Under the pieces are notes generated by a model. The model was not told where the DNA came from, searched no databases, and saw nothing but the letters and a program-made list of their open reading frames with translations. Position numbers and translations under genes: made by a program. This document shows, in pieces, positions 20,041 to 29,212 of a DNA stretch of 64,000 nt (position 1 is its first letter; each line of letters starts with the position of its first letter). The DNA comes from Brachybacterium massiliense (lineage in GTDB: Bacteria > Actinomycetota > Actinomycetes > Actinomycetales > Dermabacteraceae), in NCBI RefSeq assembly GCF_900184245.1, contig NZ_FXXB01000006.1, positions 399,718 through 463,717 on the forward strand, in the 5' to 3' direction.

Positions 20041-21375
20041 ATGCCTGAGACCCCCTTCCTCTCCGTGATCGATCTGCGCGCGCGCCGTATGGGTGCAGCG
20101 GAGCTCACCGCGGCCCTGCCCCGTGCCGAGCTGGACGTCGAGTCCGCGGTCGCCGCCGTGCGTCCCGTCGTCGAGGACGTCGCGGCCCGCGGCGCGGAGG
20201 CGGTGCTCGATGCCTCGGAGCGCTTCGACGGGGTGCGGCCCGCGCATCTGCGCGTGCCCCGCGCTGAGCTGCAGCGCGCCCTGGCCGAGCTCGATCCGCA
20301 GATCCGTGCCGCGCTCGAGGAGTCCGCCGCGCGGGTGCGCGCCGTCGATGCGGCGCAGGCCAGGCCGGAGGAGACCGTGCAGGTGGTGCCCGGGGGCACC
20401 GTCACCCAGCGCTGGGTCCCCGTGCGCCGCGTGGGCCTGTACGTGCCCGGCGGCCGCGCCGTGCTGCCCAGCTCCGTGGTGATGAACGTGATCCCCGCCC
20501 AGATCGCCGGGGTCGAGCAGATCGTGCTCGCCTCCCCGCCGCAGAAGGAGTTCGGCGGCCTCCCGCACCCCACCATCCTCGCCGCCTGCGAGCTGCTCGG
20601 GGTCACCGAGGTGATCGCCGCCGGCGGCGCCCAGGCGATCGCGCTGCTCGCCCACGGCGCGGAGGACCTCGGCGATGGCCGCGCCCTGCAGGGGGTGGAT
20701 CTCGTGACCGGTCCCGGCAACGTCTACGTCGCGGCCGCCAAGCGGCTCGTGCGCGGGACCGTCGGGATCGACGCGGAGGCCGGCCCCACAGAGATCGCGA
20801 TCCTGGCCGACGCCGCCGCCGACCCCGCGTTCGTCGCCGCGGACCTCATCTCCCAGGCCGAGCACGATCCGCTCGCCGCGAGCGTGCTGGTCACCGACTC
20901 CACCGCGCTCGTCGACGCGGTCGAGCACGAGCTGGCCGCCCAGGTCCCCGCAGCCCTGCACCGTGAGCGGATCGAGCAGGCGCTGCGCGGCGAGCAGAGC
21001 GGCGTGGTGCTGGTCGAGGACATCGCCCAGGGGCTCGCCGTGGTCGATGCCTACGGCGCCGAGCACCTCGAGATCCAGACGGCCGACGCCGCCGCCGTCG
21101 CGGCGCGCGTCACCAACGCTGGCGCCGTGTTCGTGGGCCCCCACAGCCCGGTGAGCCTCGGCGACTACGCCGCAGGCTCCAATCACGTGCTGCCCACCGG
21201 CGGCACCTCCCGCTTCACCGGCGGCCTCGGCGTGCAGACGTTCCTGCGCGGCATCCACGTCGTCCACTACGACCGCGAGGCGCTCGACGGCGCCCGCACG
21301 GCGGCGACCACGCTCGCGCGCGCCGAGGGACTGCCCGCCCACGGCGCGGCGATCGACATCCGCTTCGCGCGCTGA
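20041..21375 (+). CDS. hisD: Histidinol dehydrogenase
   Basis: 444 residues. Signature segments include [63 protein letters not shown] and [20 protein letters not shown], which carry the catalytic Glu/His residues and zinc ligands. It performs the last two oxidations of histidine biosynthesis. The start is set by the leaderless -10 box; upstream in-frame codons overlap the divergent zupT-like gene. It stands alone, 8.4 kb from hisC, and ends at a strong terminator, so it is transcribed separately from the other his genes. Confidence 0.97.
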   Translation: MPETPFLSVIDLRARRMGAAELTAALPRAELDVESAVAAVRPVVEDVAARGAEAVLDASERFDGVRPAHLRVPRAELQRALAELDPQIRAALEESAARVRAVDAAQARPEETVQVVPGGTVTQRWVPVRRVGLYVPGGRAVLPSSVVMNVIPAQIAGVEQIVLASPPQKEFGGLPHPTILAACELLGVTEVIAAGGAQAIALLAHGAEDLGDGRALQGVDLVTGPGNVYVAAAKRLVRGTVGIDAEAGPTEIAILADAAADPAFVAADLISQAEHDPLAASVLVTDSTALVDAVEHELAAQVPAALHRERIEQALRGEQSGVVLVEDIAQGLAVVDAYGAEHLEIQTADAAAVAARVTNAGAVFVGPHSPVSLGDYAAGSNHVLPTGGTSRFTGGLGVQTFLRGIHVVHYDREALDGARTAATTLARAEGLPAHGAAIDIRFAR

Positions 21376-21380
21376 GCCCG

Positions 21381-21400
21381 GGGGAGCGCCCGCGCTCCCC
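21381..21400 (+). terminator. First hairpin after hisD
   Basis: GGGGAGCG and CGCTCCCC flank a four-base loop, six bases after the hisD stop codon. It precedes a longer terminator at 21416. Confidence 0.5.
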
Positions 21401-21415
21401 GGAGAACCCGCTGAC

Positions 21416-21450
21416 AGAACGGACGGCCTGCTGAGCAGGCCGTCCGTTCT
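21416..21450 (+). terminator. Strong terminator after hisD (17-base arms)
   Basis: AGAACGGACGGCCTGCT (21416-21432) and its exact reverse complement (21434-21450) form a near-continuous palindrome. It isolates hisD from the sugar locus. Confidence 0.8.
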
Positions 21451-21573
21451 GTCGTCCGGGCCGCTGCGCCGGAGCCGTGCACCGCGCCGGCGTCCCCGCC
21501 GGGCCCAGCGATAGCCGCCGACCCGCGCGGCGGGCATCCTCCGGATCTGCTCGAGGGGCTTGCGCCCACGGAA

Positions 21574-21615
21574 TGGAAGCGCTTACGATCAACGCCCGGT
21601 TGTAAGCGCTTCCAA
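21574..21615 (+). promoter_or_regulatory. Twin LacI-type operators upstream of the sugar locus
   Basis: TGGAAGCGCTTAC (from 21574) and GTAAGCGCTTCCA (from 21602) are exact reverse complements of each other, each around the AAGCGCTT core typical of LacI/GalR sites. Core centres are 27 bases apart. They lie 60-100 bases before the regulator gene, so autoregulation of the whole operon is likely. Confidence 0.85.
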
Positions 21616-21672
21616 CTTTGGTGGCGAGCTGCGGGCAGCCGCTGAGACGACTCGAGGACGAGGAGGACGGCC

Positions 21673-22704
21673 ATGGCATCGCACGCGCAGCCCGCATCCG
21701 GGGCGACCATCTACGAGGTCGCCGCGCGCGCCGGTGTCTCGATCGCCACCGTCAGCCGCACCTTCGCGGACAACGGCAGCGTCGCCCCCCGCACCCGGGA
21801 GGCCGTGCTCGCCGCCGCCCAGGAGCTGCGCTATGCCCCCGCCGCTGCGGCCCGCGCCCTCGCCGTGCGCCGCAGCAAGGCGCTCGGCGTGGTGCTGCCC
21901 CACATCGCGGGCCCGTACTACTCGCAGCTGCTGGTCGGCTTCGAGCTCGCCGCCTCGCAGCTGGGGCTGTCCGTCGTGCTCGCCCTGGCCTCGCCCACCG
22001 ACCACCGCGCCGCCGCGGTGCGCGATCTGGTGGGCCGGGTCGACGGGATCGCCTTCATGGCGCGCAGCGGCGCCGACGACGACACCGTGCGCCGGGTCGC
22101 CGCCACGCGCCCCACGGTCACCGTCGCCCGCCGCCGCCTCGACGAGGCCGACGCCTTCTTCGCCGAGAACCGCGAGTCCGCACGCCACCTCACCGAGCAC
22201 CTGCTGGCCCACGGGCACCGCCGGATCGGCTTCGTCGGCCGCGCCGAGAGCGGATCGGACATCGGCCGCAGGCACCGCGGCTGGCTCGAGGCGCTCGAGA
22301 CGGCGGGCCTGGCCCCGGCGATGCAGCTCGCCGTGGACCCGGTCGAGGAGGCCGGGATCGCCGTCGCGGAGCAGCTGCTGGCCGATGGCGACATCCACCG
22401 GTTCGACGCCCTGGTCTGCGGCAACGACGAGCTCGCGATCGCGATCATCGCCCACCTCACCGCCGCGGGGGTCCGCGTGCCCGAGGACCTCGCCGTGACC
22501 GGCTGGGACGACACCCGCACCGCCCGCTACCTCACCCCGAGCCTCACCACCGTGCGCCAGGACGTCACCGCCCTCGGCGGGCTCGCCGCGCACCGCCTGG
22601 CCGCCCGTATCGACGGGCAGGGCGTCCAGGATCCCGTCACCGTCGCCTCGACGCTCGTGCCGCGCGCCTCATGCGGCTGCCCGTCACCCGAGGAGTCATC
22701 ATGA
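21673..22704 (+). CDS. LacI-family transcriptional regulator of the sugar locus
   Basis: 343 residues. An N-terminal helix-turn-helix (TIYEVAARAGVSIATVSRTF, about 12-31) is followed by a hinge and a periplasmic-binding-type effector domain to about residue 330 (VTGWDDTRTARYLTPSLTTV near the end). It should repress the downstream operon and be released by a sugar derived from the substrate. AGGAGG precedes the ATG. The stop codon overlaps the next ATG (ATGA), so the regulator is translated together with the binding-protein gene. Confidence 0.93.
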   Translation: MASHAQPASGATIYEVAARAGVSIATVSRTFADNGSVAPRTREAVLAAAQELRYAPAAAARALAVRRSKALGVVLPHIAGPYYSQLLVGFELAASQLGLSVVLALASPTDHRAAAVRDLVGRVDGIAFMARSGADDDTVRRVAATRPTVTVARRRLDEADAFFAENRESARHLTEHLLAHGHRRIGFVGRAESGSDIGRRHRGWLEALETAGLAPAMQLAVDPVEEAGIAVAEQLLADGDIHRFDALVCGNDELAIAIIAHLTAAGVRVPEDLAVTGWDDTRTARYLTPSLTTVRQDVTALGGLAAHRLAARIDGQGVQDPVTVASTLVPRASCGCPSPEESS

Positions 22705-23993
22705 ACACCACCTTCCGGCCCACCCGCCGCACCGTCGTCGGACTCGGCGCCGCCGCCGCACTGGGCGTGCTCGCAGGATGCGGGCGCCCCGAGGAGGAGC
22801 AGGCAGGCGGCGACGCCCCCGCCGAGCCGATCGCCGAGGGCCCGGCCACCGGCTCCGTGACCGTCTGGGCGATGGGCGCCGAGGGCGAGGCCCTGCCCGA
22901 GCTGCTCGCCGGCTTCGAGGAGGAGAACCCCGACGTCACCGTCGAGGTCACGCCCCTGCCCTGGGACAGCGCGCACGACAAGTTCACCTCCTCGATCGCC
23001 GCCGGCACCGCGCCGGACGTCGCCCAGATCGGCTCGACCTGGATGGCCGAGTTCGTGAGCCTCGGCGCGCTCGAGGCCACCCCGGACTCGATCCCCACCG
23101 ACGACTACTTCCCCGGCGCCCTCGAGTCCGTGACCGTGGACGAGACCGTCTACGGGGTCCCGTGGTACGTCGAGACCCGCCTGGTCTACTACCGCAAGGA
23201 CATCGCCGAGTCCCTCGGCATCACCGAACCGCCCACGGACTGGGAGGGCCTGATCGAGATGGCCCGCACCATGCAGGGCGGGCCCGACGGGAAGTGGGGA
23301 CTGGCCCTGCAGCCCGGCGGCACCGGCTCCTGGCAGACCGCGCTGCCGTTCTGCTGGTCCAACGGCGGGGACGTCGTCTCCGAGGACGGCTCCGAGTTCA
23401 CCTTCGTCTCCCCGCAGAACGAGGAGGCGCTGGCCTACTACCAGTCCTTCTTCACCGAGGGCGTCTCGGACCCCGCCCCCGCGGAAGGCACCACCGAGCA
23501 GGACTTCGTCTCCGGGGCGGTGCCGATGTTCATCTCCGGTCCGTGGATGATGGCGGCCGTCGAGGGCGTGGGCGGCGAGGGCTTCGCCGAGAAGTACGGC
23601 GTGTTCGTGATGCCCGAGAAGGAGACCAGCGCGAGCTTCCTGGGCGGCGCGAACATCGGCGTCTTCACCGGCAGCGAGAACCGCGACGGGGCCTGGAAGC
23701 TGGTCGAGTACCTCTCCCGCCCCGAGGTGCAGGTCCAGTGGTTCTCCCTCGTCTCGGCGATGCCCGGCCTCCAGGCCGCCTGGGAGGACGAGACCGTCGT
23801 CTCGAACGAGAAGTTCGCGGCCTTCCACACCCAGCTGCAGACCGCCTTCGCGCCGCCCACCATCGCCACCTGGGAGCAGGTCGCCTCGAAGTTCGACGCC
23901 CAGATCGAACAGGTCTGCAAGCAGGATCTCGACCCCGCGACCGCCCTGGAGACCACGCAGTCCGAGCCGCAGGGCATCGGGACCGGGGCCTGA
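22701..23993 (+). CDS. Sugar ABC transporter substrate-binding lipoprotein
   Basis: 430 residues, family 1 extracellular solute-binding protein. The N-terminus TRRTVVGLGAAAALGVLAGC has a twin-arginine-like motif and a lipobox (LAGC), so it is probably a Tat-exported lipoprotein. VTVWAMG, the Asp/Phe-rich cleft segments and GGANIGVFTGSENRDGAWKL are family-typical. It captures an oligosaccharide for the two downstream permeases. The ATG overlaps the regulator's stop codon and an AGGAG lies upstream. Confidence 0.93.
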   Translation: MNTTFRPTRRTVVGLGAAAALGVLAGCGRPEEEQAGGDAPAEPIAEGPATGSVTVWAMGAEGEALPELLAGFEEENPDVTVEVTPLPWDSAHDKFTSSIAAGTAPDVAQIGSTWMAEFVSLGALEATPDSIPTDDYFPGALESVTVDETVYGVPWYVETRLVYYRKDIAESLGITEPPTDWEGLIEMARTMQGGPDGKWGLALQPGGTGSWQTALPFCWSNGGDVVSEDGSEFTFVSPQNEEALAYYQSFFTEGVSDPAPAEGTTEQDFVSGAVPMFISGPWMMAAVEGVGGEGFAEKYGVFVMPEKETSASFLGGANIGVFTGSENRDGAWKLVEYLSRPEVQVQWFSLVSAMPGLQAAWEDETVVSNEKFAAFHTQLQTAFAPPTIATWEQVASKFDAQIEQVCKQDLDPATALETTQSEPQGIGTGA

Positions 23994-23994
23994 G

Positions 23995-24948
23995 ATGTCG
24001 ACCGCTCCGCTGACCTCCTCGGCCCCCGGGACGGATCCCGGGGCCGGGGAGGGCTCCCCGCGCCGGCGAGGTCGCCGCGCCGCCGCGGAGGCGCGCGCCG
24101 GGATCCTGCTGTCGCTGCCCTTCCTGCTGCTGTTCGGGGTGTTCATCGCCTGGCCCGTGCTGCAGTCGATGATCATGTCCTTCACCGACATGCGCATCAG
24201 CGACATCCGCTCCCCGTTCGCGGTGGAGTTCGTGGGCCTGCAGAACTACATCACCGCCTTCGAGGACCCCGTCTTCCGTCGCGCCGCGCTGAACACCGCC
24301 GTGTTCGTGCTGGTCGGTGTGCCGCTGACGATCATCGCCGGGCTCGCGGCCGCGCTCGCCCTGAACCGGGGCGTGATGCGCCTGCGCGCCGTGTTCCGGA
24401 TGGGCTTCTACACCCCCGTGGTCACCTCGATCGTGGCCGTCGCCGTGGTGTGGCGCTTCCTGCTGCGCCCCGACAACGGCCTGGTGAACACCGTGCTCGG
24501 CGGGGTGGGCATCGATGGCCCGAACTGGCTGGGCGATGAGCGCACCGCGCTGCTGTCGCTGATCGTGATGGCCGTCTGGCGCAACTTCGGCACCTCGATG
24601 GTCATCTTCCTGGCCGGGCTGCAGGCCGTGGACCGTGGGCTGCACGAGGCAGCCGCGCTCGACGGCGCCACCGCCCGCCAGCGCTTCCGGCACGTCACCC
24701 TGCCCGCGATCCGCCCGACGATGCTGTTCGTGCTGGTCACCACCTCGATCGGGTACCTGCAGTTCTTCGAAGAGCCCTTCGTGATGACCCAGGGCGGGCC
24801 GCTGAACGCCACCATCTCCGCCTCGATGTACACCTACAACCAGTTCGGCTTCGGCAACTACGGGGTCGCCGGCGCGATGGCCTATCTGACCTTCGTGGTC
24901 ATCGGCATCGTCACCCTCGCGCAGTTCCGCCTGATGAGGGAGAAGTGA
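23995..24948 (+). CDS. Sugar ABC transporter permease (MalF-like)
   Basis: 317 residues with six membrane segments after a basic N-terminus. The EAA loop EAAALDGATARQRFRHVTLP, which contacts the ATPase, is intact. FFEEPFVMTQGGPLNAT near the end is typical of CUT1 sugar permeases. It starts one base after the preceding stop codon and its own stop overlaps the next ATG (TGATG). No ATPase gene is in the cluster. Confidence 0.94.
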   Translation: MSTAPLTSSAPGTDPGAGEGSPRRRGRRAAAEARAGILLSLPFLLLFGVFIAWPVLQSMIMSFTDMRISDIRSPFAVEFVGLQNYITAFEDPVFRRAALNTAVFVLVGVPLTIIAGLAAALALNRGVMRLRAVFRMGFYTPVVTSIVAVAVVWRFLLRPDNGLVNTVLGGVGIDGPNWLGDERTALLSLIVMAVWRNFGTSMVIFLAGLQAVDRGLHEAAALDGATARQRFRHVTLPAIRPTMLFVLVTTSIGYLQFFEEPFVMTQGGPLNATISASMYTYNQFGFGNYGVAGAMAYLTFVVIGIVTLAQFRLMREK

Positions 24949-25766
24949 TGCTCGACCGTCGCCGTCCCGTCCTGACCTACATCGTCCTGACCGCCTTCCT
25001 GCTGCTGGTGATCACCCCATTCGTGTGGATGATCCTGGGCAGCGTGAAGACCCAGGGAGAGCTGCTGAGGGTGCCCCCGACCTGGCTCCCCGAAGAGCCC
25101 ACCTGGGACAACTTCCGCCGCCTCTTCGACCGGCCCTTCGGCCGGTACTTCCAGAACTCCGCCGTGGTGGCGATCGCGGTCACCGTCGGCAACCTGTTCT
25201 TCTCCTCGATGTTCGGGTACGCGCTCGCGCACCTGAACTTCCCCTTCAAGCGCGTGATGCTCCTGCTGGTGCTGGGCTGCCTGATGATCCCGGGACTGGT
25301 CACTTTCATCCCCCAGTACGTGCTGGTGGTGAACCTGGGGCTGGCCAACACGATCCCCGCCCTGATCCTGCCGTTCCTGGTCCAGCCCTTCAGCGTGTTC
25401 CTGATGCGGCAGTTCTTCCTGGGCCTGCCGCGCGAGCTGCTCGAGGCGGGACGGATCGACGGGGTCGGCGAGATCGCGATCTTCTTCCGGATCTACCTGC
25501 CGCTGGCCGGGCCGGCCTTCGCCACGCTCGGCATCCTCACCTTCCTCGGCTCCTGGAACAACTTCCTGTGGCCCTTGGTCGTCTCCTCGAGCGAGTCGAC
25601 CTACACCCTGCCGGTCGCCCTCGCCCTGATCTCGACCGGACAGAACCAGACGGACTACGGGCTGCTCCTGGCCGGAGCAACCCTCGTGGTCCTGCCGATC
25701 CTCGTCGTCTTCCTCTTCTTCCAGCGCTACTTCATCCAGGGCATCGCCACCACCGGCATCAAGTGA
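24948..25766 (+). CDS. Sugar ABC transporter permease (MalG-like)
   Basis: 272 residues, six membrane segments. The EAA loop ELLEAGRIDGVGEIAIFFRI and the following LPLAGPAFATLGILTFLGSW are typical of the second CUT1 permease. The start is the ATG of TGATG, directly coupled to the first permease; a GTG one codon earlier is also open. Forms the translocation pore with its partner. Confidence 0.94.
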   Translation: MLDRRRPVLTYIVLTAFLLLVITPFVWMILGSVKTQGELLRVPPTWLPEEPTWDNFRRLFDRPFGRYFQNSAVVAIAVTVGNLFFSSMFGYALAHLNFPFKRVMLLLVLGCLMIPGLVTFIPQYVLVVNLGLANTIPALILPFLVQPFSVFLMRQFFLGLPRELLEAGRIDGVGEIAIFFRIYLPLAGPAFATLGILTFLGSWNNFLWPLVVSSSESTYTLPVALALISTGQNQTDYGLLLAGATLVVLPILVVFLFFQRYFIQGIATTGIK

Positions 25767-25791
25767 TCTTCCACCGCCTCGAGGAGGCATC

Positions 25792-27342
25792 GTGCACACC
25801 GTCGACCGACGCACCCTGCTCACCGTCCCGCTGATCGGCGCCGGCGCGCTCACCGGCACCGCGGCCGCACCCCGCCGCGCCGGCGCGTTGTCGGCCGGCT
25901 CACCCGCGAGCCCCTCGCCCGCTGGTGGCGGCCAGGAAGCGCTGCTGCGCCGCTGGGCCGCGGACACCTGGCACTGCCTGGACACCATGACCGTGGCGTC
26001 GACCGGGCTGATCTCGGACAACATCGGCGCGGATCTCATCGGCCACTCCGGCCACACCTCGCCCACCAACATCGGCGGCTCCCTCTGGTCGGTGCTGATC
26101 GCACGGGAGCTCGGACTGCTCACCCCCGGTCATGCCCGCCGCCGCATCGCCCGCACCCTCGAGAGCCTCGAGCGGATGGAGAAGCACGAGCCCTCGGGCA
26201 TGTACTTCAACTGGTACGACGAGAACGACGGCTCGGTGCTGCGCTCCTGGCCCGGCACCGGGGCGGAGGTGGTCCCCTTCGTCTCGAGCGTCGACATGGG
26301 CTGGCTCGGCGCCGCGCTGCACGTGGTCGCCCAGGCCGACCCCTCCCACCGCCGCCGCGCCCGCCGGCTCTTCGAGGCGATGCGCTGGGACGTGTTCTTC
26401 GACCGGGACGTCGAGGCCGAGCCCGGCCTGACCATCGGCGGCTTCTGGCCCGAGGACCCGCGCCGCGAGGGGACCGAGCTGCGCCCCCTGATGGGCGGGA
26501 TCGAGGGGGAGGAGGTCTGGTACCACTCTGAGCACCACTACGACACCGCCGTCTCCGAGGCGCGCATGGTCACCTACCTGGGCATCATGACCGGGCAGAT
26601 CCCCGCGGCCGCCTACTTCGCGACCTACCGCACCTTCCCGCCGGAGTGGACCTGGCCCGAGATGGCGCCGGTGGGCGAGTGGGCCGAGCACGAGGGAGTG
26701 GCCGTCTTCGAGGGCGCCCACACCTACCGCGGCATGGAGATCGTGCCCGGCTGGGGCGGCTCCATGTTCGAGGAGCTGATGCCGGACCTGTTCGTGCCCG
26801 AAGCGGCATGGGGGCCGGAGAGCTGGGGGAGGAACCATCCCCTGCACGTGCGCGCCCAGCGCGAGCACGGCCTCGACGAGGCGGGCTACGGCTATTGGGG
26901 CTTCTCTCCCTCCTCGGACCCGCATGCCGAGTACCGCGAGTACGGTGTGGACGCCCTGGGCCTGAACCCCGAGGGCTACTTCTCCGACGCCGACGGCACC
27001 GACTGGCGACAGGGGGAACCCTTCCCGCAGGGGCTCGACGGGGTGATCACCCCGCATGCCGCCGCGCTCGCCCTGCAGTACGAGCCGGAGGAGGCCGCCG
27101 AGAACCTCTCCCGGATCGAGACCGAGCTGGGGGCCTACGGTCCCGGCGGCTTCCACGACGCGGTGGCCGTGGGCTCGGGAGCGATCGCTCGGCGCCACCT
27201 GTCCCTGGACCAGTCGATGATCCTCGGCGCCCTGGGCAACGTGCTGCTCGGCGGCGTGCTGCACGAATGGTTCGCGACCGACGAGGTCACCGCCCGGCTG
27301 CGCCCCGTGATCGCGCAGGAGGTGTTCCGTGCCCACGGCTGA
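25792..27342 (+). CDS. Secreted GH144-like glycoside hydrolase (PF10091 glucoamylase family)
   Basis: 516 residues. The N-terminus VDRRTLLTVPLIGAGALTG is a Tat-type signal peptide followed by an Ala-rich cleavage region. The catalytic body matches the COG5368/PF10091 fold: HTSPTNIGGSLWS, FVSSVDMGWLGAALHV, HYDTAVSEARMVTYLGIMTG and YGYWGFSPSSDPH, ending in TPHAAALALQYEPEEAAENL. Characterised relatives in GH144 are endo-beta-1,2-glucanases. I infer an extracellular enzyme releasing oligosaccharides for the adjacent binding protein. It starts at GTG with a GAGGAGG site upstream and overlaps the GH3 gene by 14 bases. Confidence 0.82.
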   Translation: MHTVDRRTLLTVPLIGAGALTGTAAAPRRAGALSAGSPASPSPAGGGQEALLRRWAADTWHCLDTMTVASTGLISDNIGADLIGHSGHTSPTNIGGSLWSVLIARELGLLTPGHARRRIARTLESLERMEKHEPSGMYFNWYDENDGSVLRSWPGTGAEVVPFVSSVDMGWLGAALHVVAQADPSHRRRARRLFEAMRWDVFFDRDVEAEPGLTIGGFWPEDPRREGTELRPLMGGIEGEEVWYHSEHHYDTAVSEARMVTYLGIMTGQIPAAAYFATYRTFPPEWTWPEMAPVGEWAEHEGVAVFEGAHTYRGMEIVPGWGGSMFEELMPDLFVPEAAWGPESWGRNHPLHVRAQREHGLDEAGYGYWGFSPSSDPHAEYREYGVDALGLNPEGYFSDADGTDWRQGEPFPQGLDGVITPHAAALALQYEPEEAAENLSRIETELGAYGPGGFHDAVAVGSGAIARRHLSLDQSMILGALGNVLLGGVLHEWFATDEVTARLRPVIAQEVFRAHG

Positions 27343-29197
27343 TCGCTCCCTGCCCCGTCTCCACGAAGCACCCGACGGGACCCGCTACCGGGATCTGAAC
27401 GGCAACGGCCGGATGGATCCCTACGAGGACCCGCGCCGCAGCCCTGAGGAGCGCGCCGCGGACCTGCTGGGCCGCCTTTCCCTCGAGGAGAAGGTGGGCT
27501 TGATGTTCCACACCGTCATCGAGACCGGGCCGGAGGGGACGCTGCTCGAGGGCCCCGGCGCGATCTCGAAGTCCGGCACCGAGCAGGTGGTGCTCGGCAA
27601 GCACATGAACCACTTCAACATCCACGGCCTGGCCAGCGCGCAGGATGCGGCTCGCTGGCAGAACCGGCTCCAGCAGCTGGCCGAGCAGGCCCCGCACGGC
27701 ATCCCCGTGACGATCTCGACCGACCCCCGTCACGGCGGCGCGCAGAACGCCGGCACCTCGTGGGCCACCTCGTTCTTCTCCCTGTGGCCCGAGCCGCTCG
27801 GCCTCGGTGCGCTCGACGACGAGGAGCTGGTGCGGGACTGGGCGCGCACCGTGCGGCGCGAGTACACCGCCGTCGGCATCCGGGCGGGCCTGCACCCCGT
27901 CGCGGATCTTGCCACCGAGCCTCGCTGGGCCCGGCAGCGCGAATGCTTCGGCCAGGATCCCGAGCTGGTCTCCCGCCTGGTGGCCGCGGCCCTGGACGGG
28001 CTGCACGGGGGGCAGGACGAGCCGGCCGTGCAGACCACGATCAAGCACTTCCCGGGGGCCGGCCCGCAGAAGGACGGCGAGGACGCGCACTTCCCCTACG
28101 GTCGGGACCAGGTCTACCCGGGAGGGCGGTTCGAGGACCACCTCCTGCCCTTCCGGACGGCCATCGCCCAGGGGACCGACGCGATCATGCCGTACTACGG
28201 CCGCCCCCTGGGGCTCGAGATCGACGGCGAGGCGATCGAGGAGGTGGGATTCGGCTTCAACCGGCAGATCCTCACCGGACTGCTGCGCGAGGAGCTCGGC
28301 TTCGACGGCGTGATCGTCAGCGACTGGGAGCTGGTGTGCGACAACCACGTCGGCGACCAGGTGCTCCCCGCTCGTGCCTGGGGCGTCGAGGAGCTCACGC
28401 CCCACCAGCGCATCCAGCGCATCCTCGAGGCCGGTGCGGACCAGTTCGGCGGTGAGGAGTGCACCGAGCTGCTGCTCGACCTCGTGCGCGAGGGGAGCGT
28501 CAGCGAGCAGCGGGTCACCGACTCCGCCCGCCGCCTGCTGCGGGTGAAGTTCCGCCTGGGCCTGTTCGACGACCCCTATGTCGACGAGTCCGCCGCCGCC
28601 CATCTCGTCGGCACCCTCGAGGCGCGAGAGCGAGGGCACCGGGCGCAGGCCCGCAGCGTGGTGGTCCTGCACGACGACGGCGGGATGCTCCCGCTCGGGA
28701 GCTCCGGCCAGCGCCTGCGGATCTACGCCGAGGGACTGCCCGACGAGGTCATCGCGACGCTGGGGGAGCAGGTCCCGCATCCCTCGCAGGCCGACCTCGC
28801 GCTGCTGCGGATCGGCGCACCCTTCCAGCCGCGCGATGACCTGTTCCTCGAGGCCTGGTTCCACCAGGGCGATCTCGAGCACCCGCCCGGGCTCGCGCAC
28901 CGGCTTCAGAGGATCCGGGCGGCCTGCCCGCTGATCCTGGACGTGGACCTCGACCGGGCGGCGGTGCTCACCGGCATCGTCGAGCACTGCGACGCGCTCA
29001 CCGGGAGCTTCGGCGTCTCCGGCGCGGCCTGGGTCGATGCGCTCACCGGGCGGATCCCGGCGCGGGGACGCCTGCCGATCGATCTGCCGCGCTCGATGGA
29101 GGCGGTCCGGGCCGCGCCCGAGGACGTCCCCGGCGGGACGGAGGATCCCCTGTACCCGTGCGGGCACGGGATCATGCTGGACGACGCTGAGCGCTGA
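27329..29197 (+). CDS. GH3 family beta-glucosidase (cytoplasmic)
   Basis: 622 residues without a signal peptide, so it should act on imported oligosaccharides. The start has a calcium-loop-like DLNGNGRMDPYED followed by DLLGRLSLEEKVGLMF. The GH3 barrel shows KHFPGAG and the nucleophile Asp in GVIVSDWE; the C-terminal domain runs from about 430. The GTG start follows a perfect AGGAGGTG ribosome-binding site inside the previous gene. Exact linkage specificity is not readable; the PF10091 partner suggests beta-1,2-linked glucose. Confidence 0.9.
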   Translation: MPTADRSLPRLHEAPDGTRYRDLNGNGRMDPYEDPRRSPEERAADLLGRLSLEEKVGLMFHTVIETGPEGTLLEGPGAISKSGTEQVVLGKHMNHFNIHGLASAQDAARWQNRLQQLAEQAPHGIPVTISTDPRHGGAQNAGTSWATSFFSLWPEPLGLGALDDEELVRDWARTVRREYTAVGIRAGLHPVADLATEPRWARQRECFGQDPELVSRLVAAALDGLHGGQDEPAVQTTIKHFPGAGPQKDGEDAHFPYGRDQVYPGGRFEDHLLPFRTAIAQGTDAIMPYYGRPLGLEIDGEAIEEVGFGFNRQILTGLLREELGFDGVIVSDWELVCDNHVGDQVLPARAWGVEELTPHQRIQRILEAGADQFGGEECTELLLDLVREGSVSEQRVTDSARRLLRVKFRLGLFDDPYVDESAAAHLVGTLEARERGHRAQARSVVVLHDDGGMLPLGSSGQRLRIYAEGLPDEVIATLGEQVPHPSQADLALLRIGAPFQPRDDLFLEAWFHQGDLEHPPGLAHRLQRIRAACPLILDVDLDRAAVLTGIVEHCDALTGSFGVSGAAWVDALTGRIPARGRLPIDLPRSMEAVRAAPEDVPGGTEDPLYPCGHGIMLDDAER

Positions 29198-29212
29198 TCA
29201 GCGCGCGGCGTC
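29183..29212. terminator. Palindrome containing both convergent stop codons
   Basis: GCGCTGATCAGCGC (29191-29204) is a perfect palindrome whose TGATCA centre supplies the stop of the GH3 gene on one strand and of the DUF3054 gene on the other. Outer arms GACGC/GCGTC extend it. It probably also acts as a bidirectional terminator. Confidence 0.6.
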
